The notes beneath the pieces were generated by a model. The model was not told the DNA's origin. It saw nothing but the letters and a program-made list of their open reading frames with translations, and ran no database searches. 46,908 bases of DNA. Origin: Mansonella perstans (taxonomy: Eukaryota > Nematoda > Chromadorea > Rhabditida > Onchocercidae). The DNA lies in the NCBI GenBank assembly GCA_037074765.1, contig JBAMDO010000316.1, positions 1 through 46,908 of the forward strand. The letters run 5' to 3'. Below are positions 12,941 through 23,200 of the stretch, in pieces; the first letter of the stretch is position 1; every line of letters begins with the position of its first letter. A program made the position numbers and the translations under genes.

Positions 12941-13640
12941 GTCAACTAATTTAAGCTAAGCAAAGATTTAGTTGGAGGGTTTAATGTTCTAAATGGGAAT
13001 GAATGGCTTGTATTCCCACCTTTACAATGAAAAACCAGAAATGAATTTAATCGAATGAACTCTTTATACTGCTTGAATTGATTTTAATTTGGATTTCAAA
13101 TTCTTGCTTCAATGATTCTGATTTCGAAATAGCAAGTGGAAAATTGAACCTGGCAACAAAGTGGCAATATTTCTGAAGCGCATTACTAAGCGGTTTTTCG
13201 AGTGGAGCCCAAAGAGGCCATTTCTTTCGTGAAAAAGATTTTTGTCCTTTTTCGCACATTTAATGGAAGAGGAAACGAGAAGAATCGTTGACAGTAAGTA
13301 GAAAGTGATAAGTAAGCTCACTTACCTAATTACTAATATGCTTGAATTGGGTTACGATAACATTCTTAAAGTACCATTTAAGTGGATCTATTACTCAAAT
13401 TCAGGTTTTATAAAACGCAACAGATGAGATTTTTTCAGTGTACAGATTTTTAATTGCATCTTTTATTTACACAATGTTAACTATAAACATATTTACGAAG
13501 CAAATCTGTCGCATTTGATCATAATTCTGTTGCTGGAACCATCCAACACTTTACAATCGTAATTTACAATTTACTTTTTTCATTATTTACAAATAAATCT
13601 GACCATCTGAAAAAAGAAATAACAAGTGTAATCCAATTAT
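12941..13640 (-). repeat. Right arm of long inverted repeat flanking the PTR gene
   Basis: Reverse complement of the left arm (about 4905-5838), starting at GTCAACTAAT about 260 bp behind the PTR stop codon. It carries PTR exon 1, its donor and its 5' flank in antisense to PTR. Identity around the exon appears complete by eye, with scattered differences in the outer flank (for example around 13500-13560). Confidence 0.9.
13150..13259 (-). pseudogene. Orphan duplicate of PTR exon 1
   Basis: Same 110 bases as PTR exon 1: ATG at 13259, MCEKGQKSFSRKKW start, KYCHFVA end and an AG/GTTCAA donor at 13150/13149. Going down the minus strand it meets only the antisense of PTR's last exons, so no membrane-segment exons follow it. 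It is either a dead exon or, with its copied promoter, a source of transcripts antisense to the 3' end of PTR. Confidence 0.8.
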
Positions 13641-14185
13641 TTTATACAGCACTTTTATTTCATAAAATACTATTCTTAATAACTGTAGGAATTATCGGAG
13701 AAGTCGGAAAATAGCTAGTTGTTATCAAACAGAAAGAATTTCTATGATAAAGTCTTAGTTTAAGAAAAATTTAAAAACTGACTAATATTGCAATTAAACA
13801 ATCTCAAATATGACTACCTACATGACTTATAGAAGTTTCCAACCGTATAAAATTTTGATTTGTGCAAAATGCAATTAAGGCTTTTCTGGTATTCTTAGAA
13901 TGCCATTTACAACTTTTGAAGAAAACTTTCAGCAAACATCAAACTATTTGCAAAGAACTTTTTGGGTCTTTTTTATGCCGTAATTTCTGTCTGTTTCTCT
14001 CCTTATCTCGCACTCTTTCCAAAATCATTTCGCATACAAAGTAGTAATAAAAATTAAAGAAAATGATTTCTTTTACTCATAAATCTTCAACAATTGTTGT
14101 ATAAAGTATATAATACTTACGGTTACTTCCGCACATCTCCGTCATTTCATCGATATTTGTGCCACCACTGAAACCAATAGGAAAT
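13641..14185. other. Intergenic, AT-rich
   Basis: A 60-codon plus-strand ORF at 13862-14044 has no recognisable domain and no supporting splice context. Nothing else seen. Confidence 0.5.
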
Positions 14186-14642
14186 ATGTGGAAATTTTTG
14201 ACGTTTATTTTGGTTATGCAATTTACCTTCAACTATACTACATCAGAGGGTTCGTCGTTGATTTATTTCTTAAAAAGTAGTTGGAACTTTCTTATCTTTA
14301 ACTCTTTTCTAATTGGAAGTCAAAAATCGATAATTAGTAGTCAAAGTGTGTCATATTTGGTTGAATTTTCGCAAAAAGCAAGGGCTAATATCGGATCTTT
14401 GTTGGATTCGAATATTTTTTTTTTGAATTTTCAAATGAAAAAATTTAATTTGTCCAGAATTTTTTAATAATTGAAAGCGAAAAGAAAACATGATATACGA
14501 AATTTTAGAAATGATGTACGCTAAAGATCCGGTTTTCACCATGCATTTATCTCCACGAATTGAATGGACTTATCATGAAAAAGAAATGAATGATGAATAT
14601 GATGAAGCTGAGCAGGAAATGAAAGAAATTACGGGAAATTAA
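14186..14642 (+). CDS. Putative small secreted acidic protein, two exons
   Basis: Exon 1 (14186-14249) encodes MWKFLTFILVMQFTF plus a short polar stretch, a good signal-peptide shape, and ends in phase 1 at a G/GTTCGT donor. The ATG follows AATAG/GAAAT, a possible trans-splice site. Exon 2 (14509-14642) follows TTTTAG and reads in the matching phase through AKDPVFTMHLSPRIEWTYHE and an acidic tail (NDEYDEAEQEMKE) to TAA: 65 residues in all. No family recognised. The phase match and signal peptide are the only support; both could be chance in AT-rich DNA. Confidence 0.4.
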
Positions 14643-15126
14643 AATTGGAAGATAATTCTATTAATGATTGATTTTGTTAATTTTATATTATTTTTGGTAA
14701 GTATTAGACAAATATCGTTCCAGGATGATATATAAATTAATTAGTTCTTTGTTAATAATTATTTGCTTTTTGTACCATATATTACTGATATTTGCTGATA
14801 TCGAATATTACATCATTTGATAAATATGAAGTCAAAATAACATCGCAGTTTTCTTTTTTTTTTTTCAACTCTTTAATATATTACAGTATCCTGATGAAAA
14901 AAAATACCCTATTAAGTGAGATATGACATTCTCTACGTGAAGTTTGATTTTCAATTTAAAATTTTTGCATTTCACAAGTTTTTCAATTAATCACCAAGTA
15001 ATCAATAAAGGAATTCAATTTTTACACAAGTACAAAGAGCAGAGAGCAGTATGAATGAAATGATAAAATTTGCACAATGCTTGATTGTTCAGCATTGCAA
15101 TATGAAAATAGAAAAGTATTTGTTTG

Positions 15127-15128
<2 letters not shown>

Positions 15129-15160
<32 letters not shown>
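15129..15160. repeat. Poly(A) tract, 32 bases
   Basis: An unbroken run of A. It may be a microsatellite or the tail of an old retrocopy; no retrocopy was recognised next to it. Confidence 0.9.
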
Positions 15161-15162
<2 letters not shown>

Positions 15163-15789
15163 ATTGAAATGATTAAAATGAAAGAAGAAAAGCAGAAAAA
15201 AAGTATTTGTCACATTATATCCTAAAATTTAAAATTGAATTTAAAAATTCTGATTTGTTATTTTAAATAGAAATTAGTAGTTAAGAATGCAGAAAAATTT
15301 AATCGAGTATATTCAGAAGCTATTGTTAATGTTACGCTCACAAAGATTCTAATCAAAAATTAAAACTGTAATAAAAGACTAAAAAAAGATAAAAGTAACA
15401 CTTATCTTCCACAATAGTAACACTTGTCCCATTTTGCTCATTCATAAAGTGGCACTTTTTTTCTTTCTCTCATATCTCATTTCCTTGATATTTTCATCTT
15501 TTTAATTTCAGTTATAAATAAAAATAAAAATGAAATGATTTTAGGGATTGTATAAATCAATTCAATTTAAATCAAAGAAGAAACAATAAATACAGATATT
15601 TTATCCATTGCCTTTCGGCAAATAATATTTCCAGGTTTCTTTATCACCTACACATATTATTTGGCTAACATTGGCTGTAATGTGATGAAGAACTCTGTTA
15701 GGTGGGCAATTTACTTTTAGCAGGACATTTCATACTGCGTAAATGTACACCTGTATTTATCTAAGAGCTGCGAAGGAAGAAGAAAGATA

Positions 15790-15884
15790 CAAAAAGGCCA
15801 AAAAGAGTAGCCAGAGAAAGGCCAAAAAGAGTAGCCAGAGAAAGGCCAAAAAGAGTAGCCAGAGAAAGGCCGAAAAGAGTAGCC
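15790..15884. repeat. 24-bp tandem repeat, four copies
   Basis: Unit approximately AAGGCCAAAAAGAGTAGCCA plus GAGA, four head-to-tail copies; the last has an A-to-G change (GGCCGAAAA). The unit length is a multiple of three, so the minus strand reads through it as a repeated ATLFGLSL; no other sign of coding. Confidence 0.85.
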
Positions 15885-16368
15885 CTATAATCTGTTATTT
15901 GGAATACTAGGTTTGGTTTAGCTTTATGATGAGAAACTTGCGCCATTATAAAAGACTTGTGCCAACATGTACCGAATAATATTTGGATTATTTTTCAAAC
16001 AATGATGTTAAAATTTGTCATTTTCATTGCTGCGAGATCTCGGGTATTCCGGGTGTTTAGTATTCGGTGAGATGTTATTAAATGAACAAATATGTAGAAA
16101 TAAACTATTTCATCAAAAAAAAAAAAAAAATGCAGTAGGAGAAACGGAATGAAATAGGAGTACCCGCTCATCTCGGGTTGCATTTCCGGTAAATATCTTC
16201 CCATTGTTCTAATCCTGAGCCAGAGAGTGATGTAATTTTTCTCGTCTAACGTCTAAGATTATTTGGTGCTGAAAGTATTACGCTGCTTATTCTATTCAGA
16301 ATCCTTCATTTCACTGCGATACTGTTGAAACTCTTAACTTAGTGTAGTTGAGGAAGTATTTTCAGGAG

Positions 16369-19300
16369 ATGTCAAAAGTTGTACGGGATTTATGGTTATT
16401 GGCCGCTAGTTCGACCAAAATATTATCAAGTTCTTGGAAATTTCAACGATCTAACTTTTCTTGTAAGCACAAATTGCTTCTTTTATCAGGCATAACTTAC
16501 ATAATATTATGTTATTTTATGTCCCACATTTGTCTTACTCACATTTTGTTTCGCTCGTATTTGATGTTTTCATTTATGTTGGCATATTTATTGCAGCTAC
16601 AATACATACGATCAAAACCGAAAGAGTCGGTGATAAAAAGAATATCGGTTTGATTAAGCTTGATAGACCTAAAGCATTAAATGCATTATGCAGTCAACTT
16701 ATGCAAGAAGTAAGTCTATTGATAATTTTGTCCAAAAGAGAAAAGAATATTAATTAAAGAGAAGTGAATATTAATTTGAATATTTTGAACTAGCAGACTA
16801 AAACGATGCTATTATTAATTGTAAAAGTTTGATATCATCTTTTAATACGAACAGTTTTAAAAAGGAAAAGGATTTTGACTAATTTTAAAGAAACATTTGA
16901 TAATTCTCAAAAAAAATTCTCAAAAAGTTGATATTATATAATTTCGTGATGACGATTTTGTTTGATTCATATCCTTTCATCTTGTATTTATTTTCAAGAG
17001 AGACCAGAAAGAGGAACTCCCATTTTATAGCTTTCAGATGCATTGATTGAATTTGATAATGATATTTCAATTGGAGCAGTGATAATAACAGGTGCTAAAC
17101 GTGTTTTCTCAAGTTAGTACACTTTCTATTCTTGTCTTATTTTGAAAGATAGTTTTAGAAAAGATTGGAGATTGGTATATAGCATTTATTTTGCTAGAAA
17201 TTGTTTTTGATTTGAACTATTTTGATAGTTCATTTAAGTTTTTTTAGTGATTGTTTAGTTAATTTTGTTCCTACAAAATCATGTATGTCGATAAAAGTTA
17301 TTGCTGCATCTGCTATCTTTAAAAATATAAAAAATTCTCTAAAAGTCGGTATTATATAATTTCGAGATGACGATTTTCTTTAATTCATATCTTTGCATCT
17401 TTGTTTATTTTCAAGAGAGACCTTGAAAAGGTTCATTTAAGTTTTTTAATGATTGTTTAGTTAAGATAGAAATGATAGAAATGTTTTGATGGAAATGCAG
17501 TAATAACTCCTTTTTTGAAGAAAACGTTATCCTGGTAGAAACTTTCAATTTTTTTGCACAATATCGTTTAATATACTTTTCTGTCTGCTTTTACTTACGT
17601 CTATTAGCGAATATGGCGAAATATTCGGAAATAAAACTTTGTAAATCATTCAGTCTTTTGAGTGATCGATAGGGTGATTTTGCGCGCAGCCTAAAGAAGA
17701 ATGAATTGTGAAGCATTCTTTTCCTTTTTCCTCCCAAACATTTTCGAGTTCGATGGCATTAAATAACACTGAAAAAGAGAACTCGAATTCGGTAGTATCT
17801 GAAATCGTTTTTTTCTTCTGCAGGATAAAAATAAAATAAACAAAGATGTATATTTGGGAATATGTAACTATTTGAGTATTCATTAGATGCATTGATATAC
17901 ATATAGTCGGAGCCGATATAAAAGAGTTATCTGCTATTCAATACGAAGAGATATCATCTGGAAATACGTTGCAAAACTGGACTCAAATATCAAAAATGAA
18001 GAAACCGATTATTGCCGCCGTAAATGGTTGTGCACTTGGTGGTGGTTGTGAATTGGCAATGATGTGTGATATAATCTATGCCGGAGAGGAAGCTAAATTT
18101 GGACAACCAGAAGTTGCCATCGGAACCATCCCAGGTAAGGTATGTCAGTTATTGTTAGTGCTTGCATGGTAATAGAGTTGTCAGCCTTGCTATTTTCTTT
18201 TTTCATTGATTAGTAATCAAAGATCAGAGAAAATTCAATATTTTAACACCTCCTAAAATGCGTAACACTGCGCATAAATGGATTTATTGGTATTAGTTGC
18301 TGGATGTAGTTTGAAAACCTTTGCAGTTGGAGTTTGATCATGAATTTAAAATTCATTTAACGAGCACATAACATATGGAGCTGTGAACTTATTCTCTACG
18401 CATTAGTAAACTATCAAATTAGATACGGAAAATGTTCTTCAAACTTTATGTTCAGATACCTTGAAACTGCGGTACGGTAATTTTTGATTTTTGATAAGTG
18501 ATTTCCAGTCAATTTATAAGATGGAGGAAGTGGATTGTGAGCCATCTTTCCAATAATTCAAAAAATCACTTCGGAATTTGTTCTCTTCTAAACTCTATAA
18601 GTGCAGTTTCCAGGTGCCGGTGGTACCCAAAGATGGTTGCGTGTTACTGGCAAATCTCTGGCGATGGAAGTATGTTTGACAGGTATACCTATAACAGCAC
18701 AGGAAGCAAAAGAATGTGGCCTTGTTTCAAAAATATTTCCGGTTGATCAAGTAATCTTTCTTGACACTTCATCGGTATCAGCTGTTTTATTCAACCACGA
18801 ACTTGGCTGATTTCTTGATTTCAACGTATTTTTTTTTCGAAACCGTGTTGGGGTCAAACTTTTGAGAATTTCGGAATGAATAATAAGGAGTGTACGTTTT
18901 AACTTGTATATATATATATATAATATAATTCTATCATTATCGAGTTTTACCAAGTTGTGGGTGGTTCAGGTTGTATTAGAGGCTATAAAGACAGCCGAAA
19001 AAATTAGTGAACATTCACCGCTGATAGTATCACTTGTGAAGGATGCTGTTAACACTTCCTACGAAACTTTCCTTCAAGAGGGTCTTCAGTATGAAAGCCG
19101 ACTGTTTCATGTCACTTTTTCAACGGTACGTATGTTCGGCTTATATATTTGATACTGCCTAACTCTCACTTCATAATACCTAGTTTGCAGCTACGCATTG
19201 CTGGAGCATCACTAATTTGTAGTACTTGTAAACTTCTAACTGCGTTTTTAAATTAGAACTACAATTCGTGATCATTTCTGACACTAACTTTGCTGTTTCC

Positions 19301-19454
19301 AATTGGATTCAGTAGAAGATTTCAAAGAACAGAAATTAATTTGTTCGAGCTTTAAGTGACAGAATTCTAATAATATTCTCTTTTTCAGAATGATCAAAAA
19401 GAAGGTATGAAAGCATATCTGGAAAAACGCAAACCGAAATGGACATCTTCGTGA
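16369..19454 (+). CDS. ECHS1: Enoyl-CoA hydratase, mitochondrial short-chain (crotonase)
   Basis: Hydrates trans-2-enoyl-CoA to 3-hydroxyacyl-CoA in mitochondrial beta-oxidation. Seven exons whose phases all close: 16369-16462, 16597-16709, 17031-17112, 17907-18134, 18614-18750, 18970-19125, 19389-19454; 291 residues, the usual length. Exon 1 is an Arg/Lys/Ser-rich mitochondrial presequence. Then [15 protein letters not shown], the oxyanion-hole segment IGADIKEL (usually AGADIKE), [20 protein letters not shown] with the first catalytic Glu, [20 protein letters not shown] with the second catalytic Glu, [24 protein letters not shown] and the end [18 protein letters not shown] 16369 sits just behind TATTTTCAG/GAG, a likely spliced-leader acceptor. 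No frame break, unlike MAN2C1. Introns 2 and 3 carry a partial internal duplication. Confidence 0.96.
16912..17464. repeat. Imperfect internal duplication around ECHS1 exon 3
   Basis: About 93 bp before exon 3 (16912-17005, ending CAAGAGAGACC) recurs at about 17331-17422 in intron 3; and about 35 bp after exon 3 (17227-17261, TTCATTTAAGTTTTTTT) recurs at 17431-17464. The two pairs are in the same order, so the second copy looks like a tandem duplicate of the exon 3 neighbourhood in which exon 3 and its edges were deleted. Confidence 0.7.
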
Positions 19455-20202
19455 TTTAAGTGACATCAGTGATTTGTTATATTCATTTTTTTGCATCTTA
19501 GCAAAATGTTCATACGTTTCTATCTTTGCATAAAGATACTTAGATAATGTGTTATTTGTTACACTGGATTTTTAAAGGCACAGGAAAATAAACAGAAAAG
19601 GGAACGGATAGTTCAGTTTCAAAATCAGTAACTGCAACTGTTCCGCTTATATTTATTTTTTCTTTATTATTTGTTACAAAACAGAAAGACACGAGAACAG
19701 TTAACTTGGAGATAATATTTATTGAATACTTACCTAATTACAGTCATTTTATAATATACAATGAAATCAGATCGACATTAATAGTACAAAACACTAGAAT
19801 CAGAATCCCAAAAAGTCAGTAGGATTTCTGACCTAAACAACGATCAACAAACTAACTTGCAATTAATGTTGAACTACCCACTATCATTTTCCACTTTTAT
19901 CTTTGAATGCTGGGAATGCTTACAAATTACAACTATTAATTCAGTACGTAATTATCAAGCAATCTGAATTCTAAGTGAATCCGAAAGGACAGGATTCCGT
20001 GGAATCGATGACCGGATTTAATGTTGGAATGAAGAAGTGAATGGTAGATATAAAAATTCAAATTTACTTTTCAAAAAAATGAATTTATGAAAAAAAAGAT
20101 TGCGGGGAAGTGGTACTGCCTTTGCCCGTTATGCACAAAATGATTCTTCATCGAGACAGTTCATTCTAATTGATAGCAGCAAAGTTTCCGGCATTCTTGA
20201 AC
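19455..20202. other. Convergent 3' intergenic region of ECHS1 and RTEL1
   Basis: A plus-strand AATAAA at 19587-19592, about 130 bases past the ECHS1 stop, is the likely ECHS1 poly(A) signal. A minus-strand AATAAA (TTTATT at 19718-19723) is a candidate for RTEL1. No other gene seen. Confidence 0.55.
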
Positions 20203-23200
20203 TTATAGAATTTTGAGCTGGTGACATACACTTGCAAATCCAGGCCGATCATTTATTTGCAAATAACCGTAGAGACCTGAAAGATCATCATCACTTTTAA
20301 GAGAAGAAATCAATCGATAATATCGTCAAAAGTATGCCGAATTTCAAGCCAAATATTTCAAAACAGAATCAGAATTGTTGCTTTAATAAACCTGAACGTC
20401 AATTCCAGGATATCAGGAGTAACTGGATGATATCAAAAAAGTCTAGAGAGAATAAAACAGAGCAATAAATTCTGTTCATAAGGCGGTGGAAAATATAACT
20501 CAGATAATAAGAATTTTCCTACTTAATTATAAAAGAAATTTAAATCACAACCTTTGAAAAGTTCTACATGATTTGGTATAGTTTCCGCCATGAATGTTGA
20601 GATCAGTGTTTGGAAATTATTATTCGCCGCATAATTTGTTAATGCCATTTTTAGAGTAATGCGTTTCGATTTTTCGATGGATTGAAGCTAAAATTTATCG
20701 AATATTTCAAGTGGCTGAAAATTTAGATTTGAATATACAAATCTTACCGCAGTTAGATTCGAATGCAAGTTCATCAGACATGAAATAGTGGTGAATTCGA
20801 ACTCTTCAACATTTGAAGGATGCATTTTATAATGCATTATATCTTCGACAACATGTATTCCTAAACACTTACCAATCTGTTGTATTCCACCGCAGATCTT
20901 TGCCACGCAGCTAATACATCTCCATCAGATTGCAGCAGCGGATGCTGTAATTTGTATGATAAGAGGATTATTATACAGAAATTTGTATCCATTTTTCAAA
21001 TATGAACTCAAGTAAAATACAAACTCACTTCTTTTATTTTTTCATCGGATACATCTATTTTTCTGTGACGCTTCAACAATGAAGTATTCTGCTAAAATGC
21101 TATTTGCATTATTATTATCATTTAACAGAAACATCAAAATGTTCCCTTCATTTTTTGATAATGGATAATAATCTGAAGAATTGGATTCATGAATAACCTT
21201 TAAGCGCAGCTTGGGCTTTGTTTTTCTGACCAACAAGCCACTGCCTAACTGAATATTACTATCATCAATATCAGTAACATCGACCGATTTATTTATCTTT
21301 TTCCCTTGTTCTTCCTAAAAATACATTTTGTTCTCGACGAGAAAGGGAAAATAATATGATAAGATAATATGGAAAATGTAAATAAACTAAATGAATGAAA
21401 AAGAATATTAGTATAAACAACCTAAATAGTAAATCAAAAACACGAAAACTGGATAAAATCTGTAGATTACTTCTAATGATTGCGTTACCATCATTAGTTC
21501 TATCATGCAAAAGACCTCAAATTATTTGCGGATTATAATAACCATAACAGAGGAAACATTGTAAAATTACAAAAAAATTTCAGAAATTTCTTCCGAAGAT
21601 CAGATTTAAAAGAAATGAAGCATACTAATTCTTCAAAAATACAACTTCTTTTCGGACGTTTTGGTACAGTGTCTTCAACACCAATACTTTTTTCAAACGC
21701 TGCTATTGCTTCAGAAGAGTAGAGTTTATCGATATCGAAAGGCAAATCCTTATTGTTTGCTTTCTTCTGTTCCAGGATTTCATGCCGTTTCAGGGAACAA
21801 ACAGATCCGGGCGCTATTTCCATAACTGATGATATTACCTTTTGATTGATACATGCCTACAAAAATGCATAGCTATAAATCATCCTTTAACTAATGTACA
21901 AATTTAGGTACGTTTTTTAAGATTACAGAAGAAAGATTCTTCCTGTGGCTAAACTATATTAGAAAATTGTCAAGTGAGAAGAAAATATTAAGGGTTTCAT
22001 TTATTACGAAATATATGGCAATGTAGTTGATTAAAACAAATTATTGCCAAAATTAAAAAAAAAAAAAAAAGCGCACTACCATCACAATACCCCTGTTTTA
22101 GTGTTCAGTCAAATTAAATTACGAAGAATGAAAGTTCAACAAAAATTTAAAACTGCTGATATTCTGATTTAGAAATAATACAAAACGAAACAAATCAACA
22201 AAATTTACACCTCGAGGTTTCTTTTCTTGAAGAACTGCTTGCATTCATCTTCAAAATCGCCGATATTTTGATAATTTTTTAAACATTCACGCATCCATGC
22301 AGGAAATCGTTTTGACGGCATCGAGCAAAATCTTTAAAAGTTTAAGCATTATTTAACGGACACTTTAGCTGGAACAATTCAGATAACCACATATCCTAAC
22401 AATTAACTTCAAATATATAGTTAATCACTAATTGCATTGTAAATATTTTAGAAATTCTGCTGTTTCATCTAAACGAAGTTTACTTTGTCAAATATGCCTC
22501 ACTTCGTATTTTGTCTTATTCAACTTGACACTTGTATCACAATTATGAACGACAGTGCGTTGAAAAATTAAATGATCCCCTATATCTTATTTCAATTTTA
22601 TAAAATGAGGGTAGAATTTAAATCAATCTAGACCGTGAGTCAACAAGAATGACAACACCAAAATCATCCTTATGTCGAAGAACACGTCCAATAGATTGAT
22701 TCACACCACGAATTGCATCTACTTGATACCATTCATCAGCTGATGCATACTGGAATAGCGAAATGATGGATGATTTGAGTTGAAAACAGAAGAATGAATT
22801 TAAGTAAATTGGAAATGTTTACGAAATATGAACGGTTGTTGACATCTAATGCATTATAATGCATTAAATGTATAATTTTCAAATGGTTATTGTCTTGTTT
22901 CCTTGTTTTAATTAACTTGATAACACAACGATGTGCATTGATTTCTAGCAAAGAGAACGGTTTTTCATAGTTAAAAATTCGATTTTTGTTTTGATCATAT
23001 CGAAATTTACTTTTAAAGAATAACAGCGCATGCTCTAACTTTTTTTAACTCCTCCTTCGCGACGCCCATTCTTTGTTTGGTAAGAAACTGCTTTTTAAGT
23101 TCAATTCTAGGATTCGTTGTTGGAGCATATGGAATACCAATTACGATAACACCACGGCTTTCACTGTCTAAAAAATCGATCCCTTCGCTTACCTCAAAAT

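Larger units (their letters stand above)
14643..16368. other. Intergenic, AT-rich, with a long A run and a minisatellite
   Basis: No coding exon recognised upstream of ECHS1. Holds the 32-base A run at 15129-15160, the 24-bp minisatellite near 15790-15884 and a shorter A run near 16115-16130. ORFs over these tracts are translations of simple sequence. Confidence 0.6.

Noticed and set aside
15022..15213. 63-codon minus ORF with a Phe run
   Set aside because: Translation of the 32-base A run; no other coding sign.
15761..15946. 61-codon minus ORF with ATLFGLSL repeats, or a CRISPR-like array
   Set aside because: A plain 24-bp head-to-tail minisatellite with no spacers and no neighbouring gene signals.
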